A DNA stretch of 64,000 nucleotides, from NCBI GenBank assembly GCA_028571685.1, contig CM053142.1, forward strand, positions 63,203,296-63,267,295, given 5' to 3'. Under the pieces are notes generated by a model that saw only the letters and a list, made by a program, of their open reading frames with translations, ran no database searches and was not told the origin of the DNA. Origin of the DNA: Heterohyrax brucei. Taxonomy: Eukaryota > Chordata > Mammalia > Hyracoidea > Procaviidae. Shown one piece after another: positions 45,050 to 55,649 of this stretch (the stretch's first letter is position 1; each line of letters starts with the position of its first letter). A program made the position numbers and the translations under genes.

Positions 45050-45200
45050 AGACTTTCTGAGGAATCCTAACTCCTCTGGACAAACTTTGCCTCAGTTTCC
45101 TTATCTGTAAAATGGGGTTGGCTTGCAGGGAGGATGAAAAGGGCTAAACATGTAAAGCACTTACAACAGAACATGGTAAATGCTTAGTGCTAGCTCTTAT
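45050..45200 (+). mobile_element. MIR 3' part
   Basis: Sense: cctcagtttccttatctgta, aaatggggttggcttgcagg and catggtaaatgcttagtgct. Confidence 0.65.
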
Positions 45201-45463
45201 TAAAATGGCCTACTTCTGCCATCCTTGCCTCCTCGCTCCCTCACTTGGGTCTCAGAGGAGAGGTACTTCCCTCCTCTTCAAGCCTTGACCCAGTCTGTAC
45301 AGCGTGTCATCTCCCTTCTTCTCCTCCTGGTCTTCAACATGGTTATTCTCATAGGCCATTCTCTGCAGCATATAATTATGTTTAAACCTTTCGTTCTAAA
45401 AACATACTTTTTCCCTGCAACTTTTCTCCCCCAGTTGAAAACACTCTCTCTCTTCTTTCCATA

Positions 45464-45725
45464 GATTGCCAGAAAGACCAAGGTGTGCCTGACCCGACCC
45501 ATGATATTTTCAATCATATCATATTGCATGTGAAAGCTGGACAATGAACAAGGAAGACTGTAGGAGAACCGTCACCTTTGAATGCTAGCGTTGGAGAAGA
45601 ATGCTGAACGTACCACGGAATGCCAAAAGAATAAACAAATCTGTTCTGGAAAAAGTACAACCAGAGTGCTCCTTGGAAGCAAAAATGGCTAGTCTGTGTT
45701 ACATACTTACATACTTACTTACACA
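45464..45725 (+). mobile_element. RTE (BovB-like) LINE fragment
   Basis: Sense fragment of the ORF 3' region (ggtgtgcctgacccgaccca, ggacaatgaacaaggaagac, tggagaagaatgctgaacgt) up to a short tacatacttacatacttact repeat. It lacks the 3' tail. Broken frames still show an ENWTMN-like stretch in the better copy nearby. Confidence 0.85.
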
Positions 45726-45865
45726 AGCTTTCTTTCTCATTGATTTCCCACTAACTTGCTGTAACCTGGGTTCTTTCCTCAAAGCCCTACAGAACTTTCC
45801 CCAGGGAGGTCACTGGCAGTCTCTGGTTGCCAGATCTAGCAGGAACTTCTCTTGGTTCCTCCATG

Positions 45866-46145
45866 GTTTGTTTTATGTGTCAATTTGGCGAGGCTATGAT
45901 TCCCAGTTGTTTGGCCAAACACTAGTCGAGATGCTGTTATGGAGTCATTACGTGTTATTAAATCAGTTGGCTTAAGTAGATAACTCTCTGTAATGTAGGT
46001 AGGCTTTATCCAATCCAAACACCGAAGACCTTAAGGGAAAAAAGGAAGTTTTTTCTAGGGTATATTCTACCTCCAGACTACAAATACAGATTTGCCAGAA
46101 CTCCCTTACTTTCCACTCTTCCAATTGCCTGATCTGCAGATTTTA
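45866..46145 (+). mobile_element. LTR-like element, 5' part, interrupted by RTE
   Basis: Order tttatgtgtcaatttggcga, ggctatgattcccagttgtt, ggccaaacactagtcgagat and cctgatctgcagattttac follows a mammalian LTR whose 3' end reappears at 46684-46808. Family name uncertain. Confidence 0.6.
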
Positions 46146-46683
46146 CGATATTAGAGTACAGCCTGCTGCAAAGGACCCTCTTTAAAGTATTGAAAAGTAA
46201 AGATAGCACCTTGAAGACTAAGGTGCACCTGACCCAAGCCATGGTATTTTCAACCACATCATATGCATGTGAAAACTGGACAATGAATCAGGAAGACAGA
46301 AGAATTGTCACCTTTGAATGGTGGTGCTGGAGAAGAATGTTAAAGGTACCATGGACCGCCAGAAGAATAAACAGATCTGTTCTGGAAGAAGTACAACGGA
46401 GTGCTCCTTAGAAGCAAAGATGGCTAGACTGCATCTTACATACTTTGGACATTTTATCAGGAGGGATCAGTCCCTGGAGAGGGACTTCATGCTTGGTAGA
46501 GTGGAGCATCAGTGAAAGAGAGAAAGAAAACCCTCAACAAGATGGACTGACACAGTGGCTGCAACGATGGGCTTAAGCATAAAAATGATTGTGGAGGTGG
46601 CGCAAGACCAGGCAGCGATTCGTTCTGTTGTGCACAGGGTCACTATGAGTCAGAACCGACTCAGTGGTACCTAACAACAACAG
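46146..46683 (+). mobile_element. RTE (BovB-like) LINE 3' end inserted into an LTR
   Basis: 5'-truncated sense copy, with the ORF C-terminal region and full tail. Frames encode ENWTMNQEDRR, WCWRRML and YFGHFIRRDQSLE motifs, parallel to CESWT, WCWRRLL and YFGHLMRR of BovB. It ends gtcactatgagtcagaaccg then ctaacaacaacag. Stops and shifts make it inactive. Confidence 0.92.
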
Positions 46684-46808
46684 TTTCCAGCTTGTCACCT
46701 GACCTGAAGCCTTGGAACTTGCCAATTGCCCATATTAGCATGAGCAATCCTTAAAATAAATATCTCTGTCTCTCATTGGTTCTAGTTCTCTGCAGAGCCC
46801 TAAGACAG
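46684..46808 (+). mobile_element. LTR-like element, 3' part
   Basis: Contains gcatgagcaatccttaaaat, the polyadenylation-type aataaatatctctgtctct, and ggttctagttctctgcagag then ccctaagacag, the expected LTR terminus. It continues 45866-46145. Confidence 0.6.
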
Positions 46809-47643
46809 TTTTAACTGACTTGACTTCTGCAGTATTCATCCTCCAAACCCTCCTTCTTGAAACATCTTCCTTCCTAGACTTCCAGGGAAGTGGTCTCTAC
46901 TGGGTTTCCTACTACTACTTTGCCACCTTGCCAGGAGGAAGCCCAAATCACTCCATGGAGAAGCCCACAGGAAAAGGAATCTGTGGCCAGCGCCAACTGG
47001 CCAGCTAGTTGATGATTATCCTGAAAGCAAACCTCCCAGGCTTAGCTAAGTATCTCTACCTGATGCCACATGCAGAACTGAGCCGTCTCTACCAAGGCTT
47101 GCCCAGACTGTGGATGTGAGCAATGCAAATGCTCTATCTTTAAGTTTTAGGTTCTTTTGTTCCATGCTCCTATAGTGTTTTGTGGCTTGTATGCCTCTGT
47201 TTCCCCATTAGAATATAAGCTACTTGAGACCGTATCTCTGCACCTAATATTCACTGAATAACACAGCACTTCTGCATCTATTACCCCTGTGAGGTAGATA
47301 TTATTGCCGTTATTCACAAGTCACAGATTAGAACATTAGGGATGAAAGAACTGAAGAGACTTTTACTTACTTGGATGCAGAGTTTGCAAGTTTTCAATAC
47401 AATTCAAAGACATCCTGTAGGTCCTGTTCTTTCTTTACATTTCTCCAAGAAGCCATCAGAATTTAACAAAAAAGATCCTGTTTCCTCAGTTTTTCCACCC
47501 AGAGAGCAAACAACAAACACTGCATAACTGCTTTCTTTCCCACTTATTTACTGAGAAGTGACTGTGTGCCAGGGACTTGATGTACAATAACTATAATACA
47601 ACAGACCAGAGAGATAGATAGTATTAGCCTTTTGTTTTTTACC
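46809..47643. other. Intronic stretch with old L2/MIR traces
   Basis: L2-like wording at 46810-46930 (catcctccaaaccctccttc) and 47160-47260 (ccccattagaatataagcta), and a MIR-like piece at 47265-47340 (tgaggtagatattattgccg). No exon supported. Confidence 0.4.
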
Positions 47644-48326
47644 AAAAAAAAAAAAAAAAAAAAATCCTCACAATAGGGCCAGTAAGCAATGTCATGACAA
47701 ATGGAGAAAAGATTGAGGTTGTCAAGGATTTCATTTTACTTGGTTCCACAATCAAGGCCCATGGGAGCAGCAGATAAGAAATCAAAAGATGCATTTCATT
47801 GGGGAAATCTGCTGCAAAGGACCTCTTTAAAGCATTGAAAAGGTGTCACCCTAAAGACTAAGTTGTACCTGACCAAAGCCACGGTATTTTCAATCACATT
47901 ATATGCATGTGAAATCTGGACAATGAATAAGGAAGACAGAAGAAGCATTGATGCCTTTGGATTGTAGTGGTGGAGAAGAATGTGAATGTACCATGGATCA
48001 CCAAAAGGACAAACAGGTCTGTTCTGGAAGATGTACTACCAGAATGCTCCTTGGAAGCAGAGATGGCAAGACTGCATCTTATATACTTTGGACATGTTAC
48101 CTGGAGGGATCAGTCCCTGGAGAAGAACATCATGCTTGGTAGAGTGGAGGGTCAGTGAAAAAAGAGGAAGACTCTCAACAAGATGGAGTGACACAGTGAC
48201 CACAACAACAGGCTTAAGCATAAAAACAACTGTGGACATGGCACAGGACAGAAAAGTGTTTCGTTCTGTTATGTATACAGGGTCGCTATGAGTCGAAACC
48301 GATTCGATGGCACCTAACAACAACTT
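47644..48326 (+). mobile_element. RTE (BovB-like) LINE 3' end
   Basis: The longest RTE copy here. It starts after a 21-A run (47644-47664) and covers more of the reverse-transcriptase region (gtcaaggatttcattttact, ggcccatgggagcagcagat), then MYHGSP-like, YFGHVTWRDQSLEKN and GRVEGQ segments. The intact tail is gggtcgctatgagtcgaaac, then ggcacctaacaacaac. Frameshifted and inactive. Confidence 0.92.
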
Positions 48327-48334
48327 TTTTTTTG

Positions 48335-48448
48335 CAGATGAGGAAACTGAGGAGTAAAGAAAATTAGTAATGTGGTCTAAATGATATAGCCGAGGCAGGA
48401 CTTGAACCCAGGCCTACCTGTCCCAGCACCTGTGCTCTTTTACCGCCA
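48335..48448 (-). mobile_element. MIR fragment
   Basis: Antisense MIR core: tgcagatgaggaaactgagg, ccgaggcaggacttgaaccc and aggcctacctgtcccagcac. Confidence 0.8.
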
Positions 48449-49324
48449 CAGAAGAGGCTGTGGGGTACTACAGGAAGGGCCCTGGTTCAAATTCTAGCAT
48501 CTCCAATCTGAATCTCACTGTGTGGGTCTGGGAAAGTATCTTGAACTCTGTGCCTGTTCCCTTACCTGTGAAATCTCACTCCCTCACTGGATTGTTCTGA
48601 GTGTCATAAGACGTGCCCTTTGTAGACAATATCGTGTGCACGGCAGTATAGGATTGGCTCAGGACATGACCTCGTCTCCCTCTGCACTGGATCTGCACGC
48701 TCAAAAGCCTCACAGAAATGTGGCATGATGGTAGAGTTAGTACCCACATCCCCATTTCACAATTAGGATACTGACTAAAGGCAAGAGAAACTTCAGCCAG
48801 AGACTCCCAGGTCAGCCTCCCATCTCCGGATGTCCACATTCTGCCCATCCTGCTGGGCTCAGCTCCAGGCATCTCTTCTGCAACGTCTTCCCTGGTCCCC
48901 TCTTGCTTTTCCCTTTTGTCCCCTCCCGCTCTGCCGCTGCCCAGGCTGAAAGTGCTTACTTCAGCTCTGAACTCCACAGCAGCCTCCCTGTGACTCCATA
49001 GGGCCGCAGCACCAATTTTTCCATGTTATATCATGGACATTTGTGTATGCATGACACTTCCCTAGTCTAGGGCGAGCCCTCTGGGCACAGCTGCAGCCAG
49101 AGCAATTCCGCTGTCTGTCCAGTACAGGACACAGTGCAGTAAATGGCCACCTAGATACCACTTGTGACTGACCGAGTCTCTGTTCCTGAAGGAACCAGAG
49201 AGAGATGGGGAACCACACACGCAGGCACATACGTGAAACATGAACATTCGTGGAGGAAAAAAAAGCACATGTCCATGCCACCAGCACACAGCCTATTAGT
49301 CATCATCATAATGTGCCCAAAGCA
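48449..49324. other. Unique intronic stretch with MIR-like traces
   Basis: A weak sense MIR-like part near 48505-48610 (cactgtgtgggtctgggaaa). Nothing else recognised. Confidence 0.35.
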
Positions 49325-49856
49325 GGTGTCTTAGTCACCTAGTGCTGCTATAACAAAAATACCACAAGTGGACGGCTTTGATAGAGAAATTTATTTTCTC
49401 ACAGTCTGGTAGGCTAGAAGTCCAAATTCAGGGCATCTGCTCTAGGGGAAGACTTTGTGTCTGCCAGCTCTGGAAGAAATCCTTAGCAATCTTCCCCTGG
49501 ACTAAGAGCTTCTCCAAGCAGGAGCCCGAGGTCCAAAGAGTGCTCTCTGCTTCCGGTCCTGCTTTCTTGGCGGTATGAGGTCCCCAATTTTCTGCTTGCT
49601 TCCTTCTCATTTTATCTCTTGTAAGATAAAAGGTGGTGCAGGCCACACCCCAGGGAAACTTCCTGTACTTTGGCTCAGGGATGTGACCTGAGCAATGGTG
49701 TCAAATCGCCCCCATCCTCTTTAACCACAGGAAGAGATTAGGAATTTTTTTACCCACAGGAAAATCACAAAACAGAGGGCCATGCCATACCGGGAACTAT
49801 GGCCTAACCAAGTTGACACATATTTGGGGGAGACACAATTCAATTCAGACAGCCTT
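49325..49856 (-). mobile_element. MaLR-type LTR, antisense
   Basis: Antisense partner of 58137-58623: starts gtgtcttagtcacctagtgc, has aatttattttctcacagtct and tggcggtatgaggtccccaa, and ends ttgacacatatttgggggag, acacaattcaattcagaca. About 530 bp with both ends present, no internal genes: a solo LTR of an old endogenous element. Confidence 0.75.
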
Positions 49857-49888
49857 GTGTAAGCCCCTTGCGTGAATTACCTCATTTT

Positions 49889-50088
49889 AAGGAGCGCTGG
49901 TGGGGTAGTGGTTAAAGCACTCAGCTGCTAACTGAAAAATGGGCAGTTGAAACCCACCAGCCACTTTGTGGGAAACAGATATAGCAGACTGCATTGTTAA
50001 AGACTTCTACTGTGGAAACCCTATGGGGCAGTTCTACTCTATCCTACAGAGTCACTGGGAGTCAGAATTGTCTCAATAGCAGTAAGAA
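49889..50088 (+). mobile_element. AfroSINE, long form
   Basis: Sense copy with ggagcgctggtggggtagtg, the extra module (tatagcagactgcattgtta), then ggaaaccctatggggcagtt and tcctacagagtcactgggag. Confidence 0.93.
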
Positions 50089-50195
50089 TCCGCATTTTAC
50101 AGAGGAGAAGGATCAGACAGACTGAGGCACTTGCTGAGTATCACACAGCCCTGGCAGTCTCAGGGCAGCTAAACTCAGAAACTCAGTCTGTAACT
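50089..50195 (-). mobile_element. MIR fragment
   Basis: Antisense: gcattttacagaggagaagg, gactgaggcacttgctgagt, then atcacacagccctggcagtc. Confidence 0.6.
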
Positions 50196-50858
50196 TGAAT
50201 ATCTCAAGGAGACCCCAGCCTCCTCCTCCTTCCATGCTGACCACCCCAGCCCAGCTCCTGAACGGTGAGGGTTTCTTCCCTATCCTCAAGCTTCATGCTC
50301 CTCTCTCTCCTGCCTGCCCAGCAAGTTGGTACTGCCAGCAACCCCAAAGTCACTCAAATGCTCAGTCCAAGTCCTAGTTGTCTGAACTCCAGCTGCCTTT
50401 GTAGGGAGCCAGGAGGGCTCCGAGAGCCAGTCTCGGTACCTCAACATGAATTACAGAGCTGGGCACTCGACTGCATCTTGCCAGCTTCCTCTGTAAGAAA
50501 TCTCTCTATTACCTGGCAGACAGGTACCTGGCTGCCAGGAAAAGCTGGCTTGAGAGGATGGACCAAAGCCATCTGGGTGTGCTGTCTCAGAGGCTACTTC
50601 CCATCAGTCCTGTCTCACAGGGCTGGAGGAACACACCTACATGGAGTTACCAACCTACCATTTGTCAACAGCGGGCATGGATCGTTTTCCTGAGAATGGG
50701 GAAGGCAAGTCTTTATCAATAGTAATGACTGCCTTTGTGCAGTGTTTCTGCTTTACAGAATACTTTTGAAAGTCCTAAGAATAATTCTGTGACTAGTAGA
50801 AGTAGTAATTACAGTAATAGCTATATGTGATATATAAATAATACAGTTCTATAATAAT
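50196..50858. other. Unique intronic stretch
   Basis: No repeat recognised and no splice-bounded reading frame with a recognisable product. Confidence 0.4.
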
Positions 50859-51031
50859 AACTGGAGCCTTGATGGTACAGTGGTTAATAGCTATGCTGTT
50901 AACCAAAAGGTCAGCGGTTCAAACACACTAGCCACTCCTTAGAAAAAACCTATGTGGTAGTTCTACTCTGTCTTGCAGGGTTGCTATCAGTCAGAATTGA
51001 CTTGATGATAATGTATCTAGCTTTGGTTTTT
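50859..51031 (+). mobile_element. AfroSINE
   Basis: Sense: ctggagccttgatggtacag, tgttaaccaaaaggtcagcg, gttcaaacacactagccact and gcagggttgctatcagtcag. Confidence 0.93.
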
Positions 51032-51039
51032 ATAATAAT

Positions 51040-51170
51040 AACTAACATTACTATGCATGCTATTTGACATCTGAGGAAACTAAGGCTCAGAGAGATTCAA
51101 TGACCTCCCTGAGAACGCACAGCTAGGGCTCCAGCCCCATGCCTCTTTCACTGCTGCATGCTGCCTCTGG
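51040..51170 (-). mobile_element. MIR fragment
   Basis: Antisense: gacatctgaggaaactaagg, ctcagagagattcaatgacc and gaacgcacagctagggctcc. Confidence 0.7.
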
Positions 51171-51704
51171 CATCTGCTTTCACCTACTATAGCTCTCAAG
51201 CCCACAGGCATCTGCAGAGACCCAAGCCCTTTGGACTGTGAGTGAAGAAGCCTTGAGCTTGTCCTATACAGCAAAGGTAGACTCTTGAGTTTAGAAACAT
51301 AAAACTCCACTCAGCTAGTCCTAGAGCTTCAAATGACCTCCTAACCCATCACCTCTGCTCATGTGTACTCAACGAACTCACAAAGCCACAGAAACAGCCA
51401 TTTGCTTCTGGTGGATTTCTAACACCCCAACACAACAGGGCTCCATGCGAATGACAATCTGCCAGTACCCTAGCCCAGTCCTGCCTGCCATGCCAGAGAC
51501 AAGGGTGCCAAGGGCCAAGTTCAGAGCTGCAACAACATGAACAACTGTCATGTGGGCATGGTGTCACCTGCCTTTTAGTCCTGGAACAACTGACTGTGCC
51601 CTGCATCAGGTGTTGCCTGCAGGTGAAGGGCTTCCCACACCACAAAGAACACCTAAGGCGGGAATAGCTACGATGGGGTATAAGAGGCTAAAGGTTGCAT
51701 GTGA
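51171..51704. other. Unique intronic stretch
   Basis: Nothing recognisable beyond short open frames. Confidence 0.35.
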
Positions 51705-51895
51705 ATTCTGAAGACACCACTTCAGTTACGTGACCGTGACCTGGGTCAGGTTACCTTGGCCTCTCTGAGCCTTCAGTTCTCAGATCTGTGGAAGAGGAAC
51801 AATACATTCTCTCAGGATTGTGCAGATAAAATGAGATAATAGATGTGCATAAGTGTCTAGCACATAGCAGAAGCATTGAATAAATGAGTGGCTAT
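51705..51895 (+). mobile_element. MIR
   Basis: Sense: tcagttacgtgaccgtgacc, cctctctgagccttcagttc, aatgagataatagatgtgca and agcacatagcagaagcattg. Confidence 0.75.
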
Positions 51896-51989
51896 TGAAT
51901 GACTGTGAATTATACCCCAGGGCTCTCTCTGCTGAGCTGTTCTTCCTCTTCTGCTCTTTACCCTTAGATCCCATTTTCTGCTACAGTCA

Positions 51990-52288
51990 GGTCACACGGC
52001 TCTCCTGCTCAAAGTCCTCACCTTCATGATTTCCTATTACATCTCCTATCCCACAGACTCCTCTGGAAGGTCCATTCGTCCACATGCAAACCTATATCCT
52101 CCCACTCTCTCCCTTTCTTAATCCCTCTGACCATGCTGTTCTTCTATGCTTGAAACACATCATGTTTCTCCCAGCCCCAAGGCCTTTGCACTCACTGTTC
52201 CCTCTGCCTACGATGGTGTTCCCTCAGGTCTTAGAGTATCTTCATACCTCACTTTACTTAGCCTCTCTGCTCAAAAGTCACCTTCTAT
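51990..52288 (+). mobile_element. L2 fragment
   Basis: Sense: cctgctcaaagtcctcacct, ccccaaggcctttgcactca, ctgttccctctgcctacgat and gctcaaaagtcaccttctat. It is cut at its 3' side by an AfroSINE. Confidence 0.8.
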
Positions 52289-52436
52289 CAAAGGAGTCCC
52301 TGGGTGGCACAAATGATCAAGTGCTTAACCACTAGCTAAAAGGTTGATGGTTCATACCCACCCAGAGGCACCTCGGAAGACAGGCCTGGCAATCGGCTCT
52401 ATGTAGTTCTGTTTTGTACACATAGCAACTAACATG
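52289..52436 (+). mobile_element. AfroSINE, second subtype, body deleted
   Basis: Sense: aaggagtccctgggtggcac, cactagctaaaaggttgatg, ggttcatacccacccagagg and gcctggcaatcggctctatg; most of the body before the tail is missing. Confidence 0.85.
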
Positions 52437-52464
52437 AAAGCTGTCAAAACTATTCGCTTCTTCT

Positions 52465-52795
52465 AACTCTTCAGACAAAGATTGAACTGGGCTATAAGAT
52501 ATACAATGCTACCGGTGAAGAGTGTGCTTCTTGGTTTACTTGGTTTAAATAGATGCATGAGGCTAACTGGGCAGTTCCTGTCTAGAGGTGAGATGAGAGG
52601 ACTGAGGGGGACAGGAGCTGGTTGAAGGGACATGGGAAATACAGGATGGAGATAAGGAGTGTGCTATCACAGTATGAGGAGAGCAGCTAGAGTTACAAAG
52701 CAATGTGTATGCAAGTTTTTGTATAATAGATTGGCTTGGGTTGTAAACTTTCACTTAAAACACAATGAAATATTTAAAAAAAATAAAAAAAACTA
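52465..52795 (+). mobile_element. L1 3' UTR (elephant-type), short
   Basis: Sense: agacaaagattgaactgggc, gaagagtgtgcttcttggtt, gggcagttcctgtctagagg, ggtgagatgagaggactgag and gtaaactttcacttaaaaca, ending in an A-rich tail. Strongly 5' truncated. Confidence 0.65.
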
Positions 52796-52837
52796 TCTTC
52801 TTCCCAATTTCCCTCTTACCTTGCTTTTTTTTTATTT

Positions 52838-53001
52838 TGTTGTCAGGTGAATTCATAGTGACCCTATAGTGCTTCCTAGGCTGTAATCTTTACAGATGCA
52901 GACTGCCAGATCTTTCCTAGTGTGGGAGTAGCTAGAAGGTTTGAACAGCTGACCTTTCTGTCAGCCGCCAAGCACTGAACCATTGTGCCACCAGGCCTCC
53001 T
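52838..53001 (-). mobile_element. AfroSINE, long form
   Basis: Antisense: ttgttgtcaggtgaattcat, cttcctaggctgtaatcttt, acagatgcagactgccagat and tgtgccaccaggcctcc. Part of the body is deleted. Confidence 0.88.
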
Positions 53002-53002
53002 A

Positions 53003-53190
53003 CACAGCCCTTGTGAATGTGTATTACACATGTTAATTTACTTGTATATTGTTTATCTTCTCTTGAATGTGAGATTCATGGGGTAGGGTCTTTTACTTGC
53101 TCACCTTGAATTTCCACTACCTCCAGCAACGCCTGACATACTATAGATACTCAATAACTGCATATTAAATAAATGCATAGATATGACTCC
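53003..53190 (+). mobile_element. L2 3' end
   Basis: Sense terminal L2: ttgaatgtgagattcatggg, gtagggtcttttacttgctc and gatactcaataactgcatat. Confidence 0.6.
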
Positions 53191-53301
53191 ATCCCTTGAG
53201 AAACCTAAATAAAAACATCCTTCCTTAAATAATAACACACCCAACTCTCCTCTCTCCACATTCCATTCCCCTCAGCTACATGACGTATTTTATTCTTTTG
53301 T

Positions 53302-53478
53302 AGCCTTAGTGGTACACAAACAGTGTACCACTGCCAAAGACTGGCTGCTAACCAAAAGATCAGCAGTTAGAATCCACCCACCACCCCTTGGAAACACTGA
53401 GATGTAGTTCCACTTTGTCCTATAGGGTTGCTGTGAGTCAGACTACAATAAATAGTGACAAGTTTGGTTTTGGAGGGA
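53302..53478 (+). mobile_element. AfroSINE
   Basis: Sense: ggctgctaaccaaaagatca, cagttagaatccacccacca, tttgtcctatagggttgctg and the gtttggttttgg tail; the 5' head is disturbed by an extra ggtacacaaacagtgtacca palindrome-like stretch. Confidence 0.88.
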
Positions 53479-53574
53479 TTTTGTCTCCCAGCTAGCCTAA
53501 TTATTTAAAACACACATGTGAATATTTGTATATACATGCTGATAAATGGATGTGTTCAGGCTAACCTATTTAAT

Positions 53575-54275
53575 GGTTCTTGAGCAGGGAGCACCACTGG
53601 AATCCCCTGAGAGCTTGTCCAAGGCACAATAATTGGTCTGTGTTTGCTTGGAATAACAGAGGAAGAAGGAGAGTTGGGAATAGGAAGAAGATATGGAATG
53701 TGTGGCTGATTATCTCCATGAACAACTGCCTTTTTTTGCACAAGATCAGAACATCTGGATGGTGTCTGTCTACCATTGCTGAACACTTTGAACAAAGATT
53801 CAATAGAAGAATGCTGAGCAAAAGGGGGGAAAGGCAGAAGAGAATTTCACATTCTTATGAACTCCAGACTTCCTGGAGCCATGGAGATTGGATGAACCCC
53901 TGAAACTACTGCACTGAGATAGTCTTTCAACTTTAAACCAAAACGATGCCCTGAAGTCTTCTTAAAACCAAATAACAATTTAGCTTAACGCATTAAAAAT
54001 GTCTGCCTTGAGCATTATGCTCTTTTAGGAACTATCTCTGTGGGATTAAATCATAAAAGCAACTCAACAGATTAGACAGGAGCCTTTGGGGTCGGTGAAT
54101 GTATATTCAGGAGGGATGCACAATTCAGGAAAAGAGGGTGAGGATGGTTACACAACTAAGTGACAATGGAATCACCGTCACTAATGACACATGTAGACAT
54201 CACTGAACTAGTACATGTTTTGCTGTATATATTCTCAACAACAAAATAAAATTACATATTAAGAAAATAAAATAC
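53575..54275 (+). mobile_element. L1 3' end (elephant-type)
   Basis: Sense: cagggagcaccactggaatc, atgctgagcaaaagggggga, ctccagacttcctggagcca, tgaacccctgaaactactgc, gccttgagcattatgctctt and attctcaacaacaaaataaa at the tail. About 700 bp, more complete than the other 3' UTR copies here. Confidence 0.72.
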
Positions 54276-54499
54276 ACTTGGCTGCTGTGTTCCCTCAACC
54301 TCCTACTCAATCAGCGGCCACAGCTGAGGCCTGGGCAAGTCATCCTGAGAACACATCTCCTGGAAAGGCAGGTACGTGTTCCCGCAATCATTTGCACAGA
54401 GGTAGTTCTTCACTTCACCTGCCAGCTACCACCCATCCTTGACTCTTCTCCACAGCAAAACACTTTAAAGAGATTTCTATTCCCACTGACTACAACCCC

Positions 54500-55090
54500 T
54501 CCTATTCTCTTCCCCCTTTTAAAACTTTTATCAGGCAAATTTCAATAACAAAAGCAGAGAGAACAGCACCATGAATCCCCAGGTATTCACCATCCAGCTC
54601 CAACATCAACATTTTGCCAACCTTCTATTGTTTCCAAAATCCCTGGCGGTGTAGTGGGTTAAGTATTACATCTGCTAACCAAAAGGTTGGCAGTTCAAAT
54701 CACTAGCCACTCCTTGGAAACTCTATGGGCAGTTCTACTTTGACCTAAAGGATCACTATTACCTAACTCAAAGGTAACGGGTTGGGTTTGGTTTTCTTGG
54801 TTCTATTCTGTCCCCCAAATTTTTGCTGACATATATTAAAGCAAACCCTAGAATTTGTATCTTTCCACCTAGGATATGTCTCTACTGGGTAAGAACTTTT
54901 AAAATACATAATACAGTGTCGTTTTCACATCTAATTAAATTAACAAGTCCTTAGTATCAGCTAATATCTCATTTGTGCTTATTATTTTCCCAAATGCCTC
55001 AAAAATATCTGTTTACAGTTGCTTAATTTGAGTCAGGATCTAAATGAGGTCCACACATTACATTTACCTGATTTGTCTCTTAAGTCTCTT
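54500..55090. mobile_element. Old L1M-like 3' module, split by an AfroSINE
   Basis: Shares the gagagaacagcaccatgaat, attcaccatccagctccaac module, resumed after 54800 (aagcaaaccctagaatttgt, ctaaatgaggtccacacatt, gatttgtctcttaagtctct). Orientation not resolved. Confidence 0.5.
54635..54800 (+). mobile_element. AfroSINE inserted in an old L1M-like module
   Basis: Sense: aatccctggcggtgtagtgg, tctgctaaccaaaaggttgg, agttcaaatcactagccact and a tail with the tcgctatgagtc part disturbed. Confidence 0.9.
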
Positions 55091-55436
55091 TTCCCTTCTC
55101 CCCTCCACCCACACTAATCAAGCTTCTTTCCAACCTCACTCTACCAAAACTATGCTCTTTGAGGTTACCATTACATTAGTGTGGTTTAAGCCAAGTGGCA
55201 ATTCTCATTCCCCAACCTACATCACGTGTCAGTAGCACGTGATCCTATGGCTCAGACCCTCCTCACTGAACCTTCTCTTCACTCTCAGCTTCTGGAATAC
55301 CACATGGTCCCCTGGTTTTTCTCCACTTTGGCCACTCATCCCCGCTCCCATCCTGCCTCCTCATATTGGTATTCCAGGACTCCATCCTTAGTCCTCTTTT
55401 CTCAATTTTTGGTGGTGTCATACAGTTTCTTGACTT

Positions 55437-55622
55437 TAAATCAGTTAACAGTTATGGCAGAGTGGATTCCAATTCCTGGTGACCTCATGTGTGTCAGAGT
55501 AGAACTGTGTTCATAGAATTTTTAATGGATGATCTTTTGGAAGTAGTTCATCAAGCTTTTCTTTCAAGTCTCCTCTGAGTAGACTCAAACTTTCCAGCCT
55601 TTTGGTTAGTGAACCCTGAGTG
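55437..55622 (-). mobile_element. AfroSINE, second subtype, inserted near an L2
   Basis: Antisense: agtggattccaattcctggt, gtcagagtagaactgtgttc, tggatgatcttttggaagta, caagcttttctttcaagtct and ccttttggttagtgaaccct. Confidence 0.8.
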
Positions 55623-55649
55623 TTCACTGTCATACCTTTAAAGTCTGTC

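Noticed and set aside
46190-46515. Plus-strand frames with reverse-transcriptase-like motifs
   Set aside because: They are fragments of the broken RTE LINE ORF, not host genes. Frameshifts separate the motifs.
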